NCBI GenBank assembly: GCA_012656075.1
Contig: JAAKBF010000179.1
Span: 59,071 to 123,070 of the forward strand
Length of the DNA: 64,000 bases
Direction of reading: 5' to 3'
From: Phytophthora hibernalis
Lineage: Eukaryota > Oomycota > Peronosporomycetes > Peronosporales > Peronosporaceae
Made by a program: the position numbers and the translations under genes. Positions 12,473-23,903 of the stretch are shown one piece after another. The notes under the pieces were generated by a model. The model saw only the letters and a program-made list of their open reading frames with translations, made no database searches and was not told the DNA's origin. Every line of letters begins with the position of its first letter. The first letter of the stretch is position 1.

Positions 12473-13136
12473 ATGGAGGGAAGCGAAGATGAAAACGACG
12501 ACTACTCAGATGCATCTGTGACGCAAGATGAGGTCGGCTCCGATGATGATGGAGACAGCCAGGCTCGTAGGCGCTTACCGTGGACCATGATTTGGAAGTC
12601 GACTACTTCGGACGTTATGAAGGTTTTCGCGACGCACTACCATCTAATAGCACTACAAAAAGTGACGAAAGCCGCTGCACGATTGACCATGCTTTTGACA
12701 AAGACTACGACTTAGTCTGTTTTGTGCACACTATGCGTTCCCGGCGTGCCAAGTGCACATCAAAGCGGTGTCGTGTTCAATACGACGACGACAACACTGA
12801 CGCTGATACCGATGAGAAATGTCCTGCTCGTTACCGGTTTCGTGTTTATCCTCAGGAGCTAGCGAGGTCTAGGCACTGGGAGAAAATTTCATGGACAACG
12901 ACGGCTCGTCTAGCCCCGTCCAAAAAGTTGAGCTATCAAATGAAAGCCTTCATCACTGAGAAACTCAGTTCCGGCCACAAGACGACGGCTGCTAAGTTAT
13001 TCGCGGCCATTTCCGCAATGGTGGAATCCAAGGACATGTCAGGCCCTCCACCAAAGGACCAACAAGCGGTTGACTTTGTCAAAAACTGGAGGCGCGACAA
13101 CCCTACCAATGCAATGGGGCCTATGATCGAGTTATG
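12473..13136 (+). pseudogene. Degenerate transposase-like N-terminal ORF
   Basis: An acidic start (MEGSEDENDDYSDAS) shifts frame near 12570 and continues as a basic region with a possible zinc site (CTSKRC, about 12757) and the block YRFRVYPQELARSRHW. The arrangement of an acidic lead, a Cys-rich segment and a helical DNA-binding-like region resembles N-termini of MULE transposases, but there is no catalytic domain because the frame is cut at about 13140 by a Ty3/gypsy fragment. I do not recognise the protein with certainty. Confidence 0.4.
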
Positions 13137-16100
13137 TGATGGTCTTACCTGGGGCACGAACTAAGCGATGAGGGCGTACGACCAGTGGAACGACTAATCA
13201 CGGCAGTGGCTGAGTTCCCCAGGCCGAGAGATCCCGTAGAAGTGAAGCGGTTTGTTCACTTGGCGGGGTATTACCGCAAATCCATCGAGGCGTTTGGGCC
13301 AATCATGGCGCCTTTGACGCGTTTGCTCAAGAAAGATTGTGAGTGGCAGTGGACGGAGGAACAGGAGGACGCGTTTGAGCGTGTGAAGGCGGCGTTGACT
13401 ACAAAGCCGCTACTTGTTTATCCAGATTTTGGACGGCCATTCCGCTTGGCGACAGATGCGAGTAAGGTCGGTCTGGGCGCGTGTTTGATGCAGGATCTGG
13501 GCCGAGGTTGACAACCAATAGCCTTTGCCAGTAAGGTCAACAGCAGCGCTGAAGCCAATTACTCTATCACCGAACTCGAATGTTTGGCGGTCGTATGGTC
13601 GGTCGGCCGTATTTGTATGGGCGGACGTTCGAGCTCATCACCGACCACGCGGCGCTAAAATGGCTGATGACTAGGCCACACTTGGCGGGTAGACTACACA
13701 GGTGGTCGCTCACGCTGCAAGAGTACGAGTTCCCGATCGTCTACCGACCAGGTGCAACTAACGTGGTCGCTGACGCTCTCTCTCGCGCACCAGTGTCCGT
13801 TTTGGCAGCTGTCGGCAGGAAGCGGGGAGAACGGGCGAGTGAACGAGGCGCATGCGAGGTTGAGGACGAGACAAAGTCCGATGACGGTGAGCTCCCAACG
13901 ACCAAAAAGATACGGGAAGTGGAGGGTATGCTGTGCGAACAACGGACAGATCGCCGGCAGAGAAGATGCCAGTCGAAGTAGCAACATCAGTGGCGCACGT
14001 GATGTCGCTGTCAGGGGCGACTGGCGGGGTGCATGACGGAACCGCAGCGATTCCTGATGCGGACGGCGCTTCGGAGGTTGATGCGGCGGCACCAACGTAC
14101 CAGGCATCGACGCCTCCCACCCGGCCGTGGACGAGAGCGGCGCGTCGACGCGCGGAAACAGAGAGTCCGGCGGAGCAGCCGTCGAGCAACGAGGAGTACG
14201 GAGCAGTGGTGGCCGTCGCGCCACATACGACAAGTGCACGATCGGTAGCGAGGCTCCGGCATCAAGACCGATGGGTAGTCAGCGGCGAACATAAGCACGG
14301 TGCTCACGTACGGCGACCGAGTAGACAACGGGTGTCTTGGGCAGAGTCCCTAGTCGAGGCGCACTCAGCAGAGCCGGAAGCGATGGCAGGGACGCCTCGT
14401 CGGACGCCGGAAACGAAACGAGCCACCAAGATGGCGTCGGAGGCGCGCCGTCAGGAAATGGAAAAACGACGGAGCTACAGAGGCCGTTGCAGAGCAAGGT
14501 GGTAGTCACGGAGAACGACGTCTTGGTGCATTGCGACGAACAGCATGAGCAGGGCCCGACGCTGCAAGATACGGACGACGAGATCATACGGACGCAGCAG
14601 CGAAGTCGATGGGTACAGAGAGTGGCCACGGAAGGAAACTATCAGGGCATGTCAGTAGATCGCAGGTACGGATTGGTCGTGATCGACACGAAGTCTGGGC
14701 GTCGCGTGATCCTGCCGCCAGCACTTTAGCCGGCAGTATTCAAAGAGATGCACGGCTCTATCTAGGCGGGGCACCTTAGGGGATCCCACACGTACGGTCG
14801 GGTGGCGCAACTCTATTGGTGTCCTGGGTTGCAGCGCGAGGTGAACGCTTGGGTCCGAGGCTGCCAAGAGTGTGGCAGTCGGAAGGCCCGACCTCGAGAA
14901 GTAGTGCCGCCTTTGAGGAGCTTACGCGGTGGAGATGTCGGTGGCAGATGGGCCCTGGATGTTGCTGGTCTCTTCCCGGTCGCAGACAGCGGTGAGCGCT
15001 ATGTGATAGCTGCGCTCGAGTACGTCACGAGGCACGCTGTGGCGCGGAGCGTTACGGAGCACACGGTGACAAGTGCAGCAACATTCTTGATGAACGAAGT
15101 GGTGCTGAAGTTCGGCGTGTTCCGGGAGCTGCTCACAGATGGAGCCCCAGAACTGACAGGACGAGTAATCGAGCAGTTGGTAACTCTGCTGCAAGCGAAG
15201 CAGACAAACCCAGTGCCATATTTTCCGCAGATGATCGGTTTGGTCGAGCGTTTCCACCGCTCGTGGAAAGACTGTGTCGCGACCTTTATGGACGATGAAG
15301 AGCAGAATGACTGGAGTGCATGGGTGCAGTGCGCTGTGTATACATACAACTCAGCGAGACACTTCACGGTATCCTTAACACCAAACGAGTTGATTATGGG
15401 CCGACGGCTGCGGTTGCCGAAGGAGCTATTGCGACAGACTGCGTCGACTGAAGCTGGCAACTTGTTGCCCTACCACAGACGGCTGGTGGCGGCCCTCGAG
15501 AGGAGCGAGCGAGCACGCGAAAAGAGCAGTTGAGGCAAGCCCGCTATTACAATAGGAAGGCGAAGCAAACACGAACGTTCAAGGCCGGTGATCGCGTCTG
15601 GGTATATCATCCCCGCGTGGGCCAAAAGCGACCAAGTTCGCCCACCGGTGGATGGGACCTATGTGTGTGATCGAGCGCGCGGGATATGAGAACTACGTAC
15701 TTCTTCGCGAGGACAAGAACGGCCGACCAGAGTCAATTATAGCTCATGTGTCGTTCATGGTAAGTTACCACGTTCCCACCTCGTTGCTTCAGAGAACAAC
15801 AGACGACATCGAGGCCGAACTGGAACACGAGGACGCCGATGAAAGCGCGAGCGGACACAATGTCGAGACGACACCGGCGGCTGTACGAGCAGTGACTGGG
15901 CGTACGACGGGACGAAAAAGACGCGCAACCATGGGTACAGGCGGAGGAGACGACCAGGGTGACAAGCTGGTAGAGTTGCGACGTCGAAAACGGCGCAATC
16001 GATCTGGGCAGTACGTCATGAGCTCCGACCAAAGACGGGAGGACAGTGGACAAGAACGAAGGGCGGACGAGCGACACGCTGGGTGGGCCGAGCCGAGTAC

Positions 16101-16700
16101 GAGCGACTGTTTGCTGGCGGGAGGGTCGTGGAAGCCCCTCCATGTGAGGAAGTCGTGTAATGTATAGAGGCTTCGACCGTGCACGATGGTGGCTGGCGAT
16201 GAGCAGACGCGGGTGGAAGCCGTGGAAAGCTGGCCAATGGGTATGGCTGGAAGGACGGCGGAGGCGCACGACCGTAACGAAGAGTTGGATGTTGACGGCC
16301 AGAAGCGATCCGAAGCGCACGACGGGCGCAGACAGTATGCGGACGGGCGGAATGGGCGGCATGGGGAGCACAACGACTCCTCAGCCGCATATTGGAATAT
16401 GGAAGGATCTGAGGCGATGGCGGGTCACGGAGCGGGTGGAGGGCGAAGTCTCGAAGCCGACGAGAGGCTGAAGACCTCACTTTCAAATCCGCGCTGGAGA
16501 GCGCAAGTGGCCGGAGAGCTGCCACAGAACGGGCGAACAAACGGACGACTACGGAGTCGACTGCACCGAGAGAAGCGAGTGGGACGACGGCAAGGAGCTG
16601 GTGTAGGGCAGAGCACTGCCCGAGTTTGCTGCAGGCCGCACGTGAGGGTAGGCGCCGAGGCGTACGCCCACGTGGCCAAGTGAGCGTCGTCTGGCGCCCC
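13137..16700 (+). mobile_element. Ty3/gypsy retrotransposon pol fragment (RT end, RNase H, integrase)
   Basis: The fragment opens in the last part of reverse transcriptase (YLGHELSDEGVRP, about 13145-13183) and continues through RNase H (LATDASKVGLGA near 13450, then ITDHAALKWL near 13640). Integrase follows with its zinc-binding part (YWCPG...GCQECGSRK, 14815-14890) and the D,D,E core: WALDVAG (14953), LLTDGAPEL (15130) and GLVERFHRSW (15235). A GDRVWVYHPR block near 15590 starts the C-terminal end. Stops at 13509 (TGA), 14727 (TAG) and 14763 (TAG) fall where related proteins have Arg and Trp; all three fit single C-to-T or G-to-A transitions. A further frameshift lies near 13600. The 5' half (LTR, gag, protease, most of RT) is absent. 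An AATAAA-type signal occurs near 16778. No clear LTR pair is present. Confidence 0.9.
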
Positions 16701-16899
16701 GTAGTCCGACGCGTACGGTAGTGAAGTGTAGGAAGAACAGTCAAATTGGACGAACGGATTGTATTAGTCGGACGGAAATAAAGTAGGTGTGGGGCACACA
16801 CCGGCGCGGTAGTTGCGAGTTTACTACCGACGGCCATCCGGACTTTGGACCCTCGGCACTGGCGACCAACTCCCGGCGAGCAGGGACAAGAGACTCGTT

Positions 16900-17962
16900 A
16901 CAGCTTTATACGCATTCACTCCTGTATCGGGTTTCGGCGATGGCGCATCGGGACCATGCCTTCATCAAACGAGATTTTGGCGCCAAGTCGGTATCCGCGG
17001 ATGAAAGTATTTTGAAGTGCTTGAATAATAGGTCGAATCTTTAACGCACGACCCCCGCCGTCCGCTTGCTTTGCGTTGTCATTGAAATGCAAGTAGCGCG
17101 CAATATCTTAGAATCGGTCGCAACTAAGAAACTGACCAAACGTTCCACGAGACAACGCCCTCTCCGCCTTTGTAATCTAGTGTCGACTCAGACTCTCTCG
17201 TCGTGGCTCCAGTGCACGTGCGATGAGGAGACCGATGGCTGAATTGGGTTCTTTCGTCTAAGCTTGGTTTTGTATTCTTCGACCGAGTGAACAATCGTAG
17301 ACGGAATCACTTCGCGATGTTCGCGCTTTGATTGAGCGATCCCGTCAATACTCTCTAGGCGGAACTGGTTTGTCTGCTCGGAAATCATCCGCCATAACTC
17401 CTAAGTAGAATATCGCCAAAGGATTCGCTGCGTACGCCAACGCAGCTCGTGTGGGGCCGGACGGTCCATCATAGAGAGGTCTAGGATCCAAAAGCACTTG
17501 GTCTGAATTGTACTCCATGAACACATCCTATTCATCCGCTCGAAGTTTGTCCAAGTCTTCTTCAGTTAGATCGAACTCAATCGGGACTTCATCTGCTTCG
17601 GGGTCAGTTGCGTCTTCCGAATCAGCATCACGATCTTCAACTGCTGTAGCAGCACTCGCATTAGCCTCACGCTCGTCCTCGTCCTCCTCGTCCTCATCCA
17701 ACAATATGGACTCTTCGTCGCCTTCGGCTTCGGAGTCGAGTGCAAGGAGCCAATCGCCCCCGTCAACATTCATATCATCCGCATCATCTGACTCAAAGAG
17801 GCGGTCGCGTCACAGTGCATCCAGATAATTATCCGATTCAAAAGCGTCGAGTGGTATACGTGCATCAGTAACAGCGCGAGCATTCGACGAAGCCGGAACA
17901 GCGAGATCAGGATTCTCAGTCACAGCTAAAGGGGGATCCGTGACACGATCTTCTACAGCCAT
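16900..17962 (-). pseudogene. PiggyBac-type transposase relic (N-terminal half)
   Basis: On minus, an ATG at 17962 opens an N-terminal acidic region (LLDEDEEDEDE, about 17690) interrupted by a TGA near 17810. It leads into FDLTEEDLDKLRAD, YDGPSGP (about 17460), LWRMISEQTNQFRLESID and a Lys/Arg-rich block. After frame changes the catalytic part is readable: ARYLHFNDN (about 17080), KIRPIIQALQNTF and SFDEGMVP (about 16960), the last carrying a catalytic Asp of the DDE_Tnp_1_7 (PiggyBac) domain. The sequence is lost near 16900 where the gypsy remnant ends. Several stops and frameshifts make it inactive. The N-terminal acidic design is as expected for oomycete PiggyBac-like proteins, from memory. 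Confidence 0.75.
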
Positions 17963-18905
17963 CTACAATATGTTCACGGGCACATGGGATGTCCCCGACG
18001 GCCATGTCTGGACAGGAACGTATTGGAGACTGGTGGCGCCTAGACGCCATTGTGGAGTAGCGCTTTAGCAGAAATCTGCAAAGTTTTCCTCGCACAACCC
18101 CTTCGCGCTAGCGTCGGGCTAATTCCCCGTTCTTGAGTAGCGTATCTCTGGGCGGGGTGTGATCCAAGTCGGTTAGGAACCTATGAAGCGTTCTCCTCAG
18201 GCGCAGCGCGGATTATCCTCGCTCTGCGTCGCTCTTGCTCTGACGTCTCACTCGTGCGTGACGACGTCCTCTTCTTTGACCTTGGGCGTGCGGCGTTATC
18301 GGGCGGCGTTTCCTCGGTTTTGCACGGCGTTATCGGGCCAGTGCGTTCTTCGTCTTCGGCGTCGGGTTATCAGCGACGCGTGGACGGTATTGTTTAACGT
18401 GCCCCTCCTATTGGGCACGGGATGTTGGGGTTGAGTACACCGATCCAGCAGCGAACGACGGGCTCTTCTCGGTCGGGGCTGCTGACTCTTGGAACGAAGG
18501 AAATCCACTTGAGTTTCACAAAGAGAATTCAGAACTGAGCTTTATGTTGTCCTATCCAACCTGTGCCTCCCTCGCCACTCGTTGGTTCTCTGGCTTTCTT
18601 CATATCCCTTCCTGTCGTGCCTACCCATTATCGTCGGTCTGATTTACTGTGCTCATGTGACCGAGTTGCCAGATCAGGGTATGTTGAGTTTCTAGATCTG
18701 GGTCTGTTGAGTTGCTGGATCGGGGTCCGTCGAGTTGCTAGATTGGGGTCCGTCGGTCGGCGCGTATACGTCGGGGTTCCCTCTTGTCGCAGGTCTTGTC
18801 TCAAGGTCGTATGTAAACGGGGAAGAATTGTTGTCTGATCCGACTACATCTTTCCTGCAGTAAATTCCGTTTCCCGTCGCTCCGTGTCGACCCCCATCAA
18901 TCGGA
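17963..18905. other. No supported gene
   Basis: Open frames at 18183-18434 and 18563-18838 have no recognisable content. The stretch leads into the decayed coiled-coil ORF and could be its untranslated leader or an old LTR, but no matching second LTR was seen. Confidence 0.35.
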
Positions 18906-20780
18906 TTGTTCGTATCCGTCGTTTTCCGACACTCCGCCTTGCACCGGCATTCCGACAGTCCGTTTCTCCATATCCGTCCCGCTGGCGTGTGCGCGTACTC
19001 TCCAGGTGATTGCATCGCGGCAGAAACCGTCATACCGTTAGCTGCTTACCTTCTCGTCTTGCGTTGTCTTATATGCTCACAGTTCATGACGACATCCCGC
19101 GATAGCGACAGCGATGACACGGAGACTTTGGACACCGGGGACGTGGCTTCGACCCGGTGTGCGATCTGCGATCCCGGTAGACGTCCGCTGGTGGTCCCTC
19201 CGGTGACTGCTGTCCAGATCTCCGGCCCAGGCGACCCCATGTCGTCTGTCGGCGCGTTGATCAATGCCGCCAACGCCCTGGAGCACGGCGCGCAGTAACT
19301 TCGTGTCCAGTTGGACATGTCATTCGCAACAAATGCTGGACTGACTGTACACACCGCTTCGTTGCACGACCGCGATCTTTCCCTCCTCCGGTGAGTGCGC
19401 GAAGGATACGACCTGGTCTCGTAGACCTCGGCCAGTTGAACGACCGCGTGAAATGTTTGACAGCGGAGAACGCCAGACTGCTAGACGCCGAGGGTACTTT
19501 CAGGATGCAAGCGGTCCGCGCCGAAGAATAGGGGACCCGTTATCGCGTGCTAGCAGACATGACGTGCGACGAGGCCCAGGCCATGGCTGCAGAATTGGAG
19601 GAGGAACGGTCTCGTGTCGCGCAGTTATCCGATCGCCTCGCGGTAGCGGTGGCATCCTCGTCGACCGCCACGAATCCTGCGTTGGTCCGCACACACATGG
19701 AACTGGACGCTGTGTGGCGGGAGTTGTCAGCGATCCTAGGGAGCTATCGCGAGCATTCTCGGAACGCGACCAGGCACGAATGTCGCCCACCCAAGCAGTT
19801 CAAGATCGTGACACGGCTGTGGAAGACTTGCGCGTAGCCCATGAAGCTCTTTCCCGCGGTCATCAGGACGCCACTGCAGCGCGGGCCCGCAACGAACCCC
19901 TCGCCGCCGACTTGCAGCAAGTTAATGCTTTGCTCGTGGCACATGCCGAGAAGCATCAGCGTGACGTGGCGCGTATCCGCGATCTTGAGGCTTCCATCTC
20001 TGCCGCGGAAGCGGCGCGTAACAGCTCAAGCTGATCTAACCCAAGCCCAAACCGAAGAATTGCGTGCGTCTACACGCTCCGATCAGTATAGGGCGGGTGT
20101 TCTGTCCGTTCGTTAGACGTGCGCTTACCGACAGGCAATGTACCAAGCTCGTGTGCGACGTCTCGACTCGCAGGTCGCTGGGTCGGAGGCCACCGCAGAG
20201 CGGGAAGCGCACTCGCCGTGGCCGCATTCTATCCTCCCAAGGACGTTGACATCTCTGTCGGTGCGTCTGCTTCGGACAACCCTGCCTTCCCGGACTGGAT
20301 CTTCCCGTCCACGGCCAGACCCTGCCCCGCCGAATGGAATGAGGCCTTGTTGACGCGGGCCAATGTTGACGCGTTGTACGCGTCACGGCCGTGGAACTAT
20401 CTGACAGAGCACGCGGAGTCCCTGGTCTTCGTGGCGGACGACCCGTGTTTCCGGCCCTCTTGTCGCGGTACGACTGGCACTTAGAACGCTAGGCCCAAGC
20501 TTACAGGGAGCCTCCCATGAGTTGCCGCTTCCCAGTGGTCCCGAGTGGGCTACGTGGCGCCGGAGCCGGAGATCGCGTAGATCGCACGCGGGAGATCATT
20601 CGACGAGCATTTTCCAGCTTATCGTCCGGCGCTTCCGGTCGGAGTTAGCGGATGTGAACCTCGTGTTGGACCCGCTCTTCCTGTACTTCCCTCTCAGACG
20701 GTCTGCCGTCGGCCGGTGGTATCCGAAGATAAGGTCCGCGATGGAATACCGGTATACCATCCAGAAGGACGGTGTATAAC
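18906..20780 (+). pseudogene. Decayed coiled-coil ORF, possibly retroelement gag-like
   Basis: Pieces of one ancient reading frame can be followed through at least five frame changes. They include a serine/aspartate-rich start near 19087, an Ala/Glu/Arg-rich coiled-coil region (MAAELEEERSRVAQL near 19585; LRVAHEALSRGHQDAT near 19840) and a conserved-looking end AFPDWIFPSTARPCPAEW (20285-20340) followed by SRPWNYLTEHAESLVF. Stops at 19296 (TAA after CAG) and 19390 (TGA) could derive from CAA and CGA. I do not recognise the protein; the coiled coil followed by a short globular part would fit a gag-like or structural protein of a repeat family. Confidence 0.4.
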
Positions 20781-20820
20781 GCCCACCTTCAATTTTGGGT
20801 TTCTGCTGTTCCTTTTCTAG

Positions 20821-22028
20821 AGGGATTGATAGTCATTTGATTTTGGATGACTGAATATTCATATTGCTTTCAGAATCGAATGTGAATACGAATATTCATA
20901 TTCATTCATTTCAGCTCGCTTGAATGAATATTCATATTTGAACGTATTAATACCTACTTAGTGCATTTCAGGGGATACGTTAAGATGGCTACATCGAAGA
21001 ACTGTGAAGTATTCGGACGCACCGCAATGAAGTGCAGCAAAGATAAGCGCAGTAAAAGGGATACTCCGGTTTCCTGAGAAGGCAGAGTACAGGACAAGTG
21101 AAAAGTTCAGACGACTAACGATACAACAAGCCAAGCAGACAGGAATACCTGGACGAAGTTAGCATCTGCTGCTCGTCGAAGAAACCTAGATAGCGAGTCA
21201 TTTATGAAGTGCAGGTACAGACAGAACAGGCCGAGCAGCATCGAGAGTCCAGCGACCAGCTCGTAGCTCGTAACCCGCCCACCACATCCTCAGGGCTAGC
21301 CTCTCAGAGCACTTCTTCGCAGTGCACTTCAAGCCTCGGCTCATATTCCACAATGAGATGATCGATTGCCCCTACGATGCCGCACGTCAGGAAAGAGTAC
21401 GTTATTTGTATGAACCCGCCATTTATTCATACTTCGGCGGTGATCGGAAATACAAGTATTCTAGTGTCATAGACTTAGTCTGCTCTAGCCTAAATCCGGT
21501 ATGCCGTTCTTGTCAACCAAAAGGTTTCGTGGTCGCTGTTTCCTCTTGTCTTTGATTTTGAGTTCGTTTACCGTTTGGAGCAGTTTTCGCCGCAAAAATT
21601 GTTCAAACAAAGCAAGAAATGAAAGCGCACCCTTACATTACTGAGGTAAGATACAAAGCCTTACTTAGAAGAAAGTCGCACGTCATTCCGAACATCATTG
21701 CTGCACAAACGATACATTTTGTTCGACGCACTCCTCCATGACATCGAGCTCTGGGACTTGAGCATAATATATCGCTGCGGCTTCTTCTAAAATAAGTGGA
21801 AGCAGCAGCGGAAACGAGAACACTGGAAAGGAAACGTTGTTATAGGCTTGATACCTCAAGCGTGCAGTTTGTGTGTCAGACACCAATAAATATTCATTTG
21901 TATTCAAATATATTAATATGACCTCCGCCCGTCGTCATTCGAGTTATTAAAATAATATGGTCGAACCAGATGAAATATGAATATTCGAAAATATTCAAAA
22001 TTAATATGCCATTTGACTATCAATCCCT
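20821..22028. mobile_element. Putative non-autonomous transposon with 15-bp inverted ends
   Basis: The left end AGGGATTGATAGTCA at 20821 is matched by its exact complement TGACTATCAATCCCT ending at 22028. Inside the ends the inverted similarity continues imperfectly through AT-rich sub-terminal repeats with several GAATATTCAT motifs on both sides. The 1.2-kb interior has short open frames only (for example 21322-21555) and no recognised transposase. The right end is itself one arm of the palindrome at 21995-22213. A target duplication could not be fixed because of that palindrome. Confidence 0.6.
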
Positions 22029-22213
22029 GGTGTTATTAAGCGAACGGAATATAAGGCCCGCGAGTGAGTACCGGTATACCGGTGAGTACCGGGTATACCG
22101 GTGAGTACCGGTATACCGGTGAGTACCGGTATACCGGTACTCACTCGCGGGCCTTATATTCCGTTCGCTTAATAACACCAGGGATTGATAGTCAAATGGC
22201 ATATTAATTTTGA
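21995..22213. repeat. 219-bp near-perfect palindrome
   Basis: The left arm begins TCAAAATTAATATGCC at 21995 and the right arm ends with its exact complement at 22213. Both arms contain the transposon end AGGGATTGATAGTCA and the block CGAACGGAATATAAGGCC. The centre (about 22075-22140) is made of repeated GTACCGGTATACCGGTGA units. Such a sequence can form a long hairpin or cruciform. Confidence 0.9.
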
Positions 22214-22235
22214 TAATAAATAACGATTTATTATT

Positions 22236-22305
22236 GTACTAACTGGCCTTATATTCCGTGAGTACCGGTATACCGGTACTCACGGAATATAAGGCCAGTT
22301 AGTAC
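22236..22305. repeat. Perfect 70-bp palindrome
   Basis: The 35-base left half (starting GTACTAACTGGCC) is followed without spacer by its exact reverse complement. The centre is TACCGGTATACCGGTA, and the core GGCCTTATATTCCG is shared with the neighbouring 219-bp palindrome. Confidence 0.95.
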
Positions 22306-22324
22306 CGGTATACTGGTACTCACT

Positions 22325-22531
22325 AACGGAATATAAGCTTATATAACATTAAATATATACCGGTACTCACTATATTCGGAATATAACCTGACTTCACGGT
22401 AAGCTGCATTGGCGTGAGATGTTGGCACAGTATTGTTCCCCGTGTAATTTTATTTGCATTGTTCAGATTTAATGTCGCGGCTCCCTAAAGTACCGGTATA
22501 TATTTAATGTTATATAAGCTTATATTCCGTT
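22325..22531. repeat. Foldback element with 41-bp perfect inverted ends
   Basis: The sequence 22325-22365 (AACGGAATATAAGC...ACCGGTA) is the exact reverse complement of 22491-22531. A unique 125-base spacer separates them. The design is that of a MITE or foldback element related to the two palindromes upstream; no coding capacity. Confidence 0.9.
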
Positions 22532-22577
22532 CGACAGGGACGGAGTATAACGCCCAACTTCAGCTTGCAGGCACTGG

Positions 22578-23801
22578 TCATTTCTTGCTTTGTTTCTGTT
22601 GGGCGAGGTATTTCTTGGTCTCGGCTTCCATGTTGGTTAAATGTTCCACTTCCGCTTCGGCTGTTTGACGCGCTCGCTCCCATGCCTCCGAGTCGCGAAT
22701 TTCTGCACGTTTGCGAGCATTCTCGTCGTGCCATGCTGCATCGGCCACTCGCTTTGACTCGTTGGCCTTTCCCATGCGTACTTTCTCGGCTTGGACGTGC
22801 ATTTCTTCTCGTAGTTGATCACGTTTAGCTTCTGCTTGGAAGAAACGAGTCTGGTTCTTGGTCAAATACGACGCGATGGTCGACAGGTCCGACTGATTCA
22901 GCAGGTTACTTGCGATTTCAACGGAGATCAAGCTTGAGTTCTTAGACAGAGCGTGAGTGAGAGCACGACCCACTTCACTGCTGATACCAGTGTTGAACAA
23001 ATTCAGTGTCGTCAAAGAGGTGTTGACGACTATGGCCGATGTGAAAGGCTCCAAAGCCGCTGCCAAGTTAGCTGGTACCTTGTTTGCTGTACCAGAATTC
23101 ACGTTGCTAGCACCTCCATTGCTACTATTCCGTTCTTTTGGAAGCTGAAAGACCGGGTTCGAGTTGAGCATCAGAGAAGCCAGAACAGTATTGGTACGAA
23201 GCGCTTCACCGATGGGCTGCAGTGAAGCGTTGGTGAGGTGGTTGAAACCCAGGTCCAGCACTTGCAGCTTCTTGTTCATTGTCAACATGTTCCCTATCGC
23301 TACACCGACCACGTCAGTGAGCTTGTTGTTGGATAGATCCAACGAGTTCACGTTTGTGTTGTTGCGCATTGCACGGAGTAATGCACAGCACGCGAGCTGC
23401 GAAATACCGCGCACCACGAGTCTCTTGGGAGCTACATTCGCCTCCACTTCACGAACGATCGTGGCCGACTTGGGCTCACGTGCTAGAGCTTCTCGTTCCA
23501 ATGTGATTGCACTACTCAAAGCATCCTGATAGGCTTGTTTCGTTCGCTGCATCTCGAATGTATGCATGGCCGCCTCATACTCGGCCGTGGCAGCATCATA
23601 TTCCTCGTCGTATCGCTCTTGCAATGTTGTCAAACGGGAGTTTGCATCCCCAGAGGCAATTGAGTACCTGGTAAACTATGAACAGAGGTAAAGGGGTTTG
23701 TATTCTTAAAATTGAAGGCTAGAACACTGTGAAAGCCAAACCTCTGCTTGCTGGTCCTCAGGTGCGAGCTCCAGTGCTACAGGCCGCACAGGTCTCTCCA
23801 T
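22578..23801 (-). CDS. Leucine-rich repeat protein with C-terminal coiled coil
   Basis: Two exons give 385 residues. Exon 1 is 23801-23742 (start MERPVRPVAL, stop-free to QQAE); a 66-nt intron (GTTTGG...ATAG) follows; exon 2 is 23675-22578. The protein has a helical N-terminus (EEYDAATAEYEAAM), then ribonuclease-inhibitor-type LRRs (LDLSNNKLTD, LDLGFNHLTN, LNLFNTGIS), an Asn/Ser-rich loop, and a charged coiled-coil C-terminus (about 110 residues: EAWERARQTAEAE). No signal peptide or membrane segment is visible, so a cytoplasmic scaffold is likely, but the partner is unknown. The GTTTGG donor is unusual, which makes the exon 1 join less certain. The stop lies only 47 bp from the foldback repeats. 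Confidence 0.8.
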
Positions 23802-23903
23802 CTTGCTAATCTGCGTCGGTTTGTCCCTGCAAAATGAAACTGGTGAAGTGCCGCTGAGCGACGCTATACATGTACATTTATGGATGTGTCTTCAGTCTGG
23901 GAA

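Noticed and set aside
17508..17828. Ser-rich open frame on plus
   Set aside because: It is the antisense shadow of the acidic PiggyBac N-terminus on minus.
22065..22140. CRISPR-like array of GTACCGGTATACCGGTGA units
   Set aside because: The units are nearly contiguous without unique spacers and lie in a palindrome of a eukaryotic genome.
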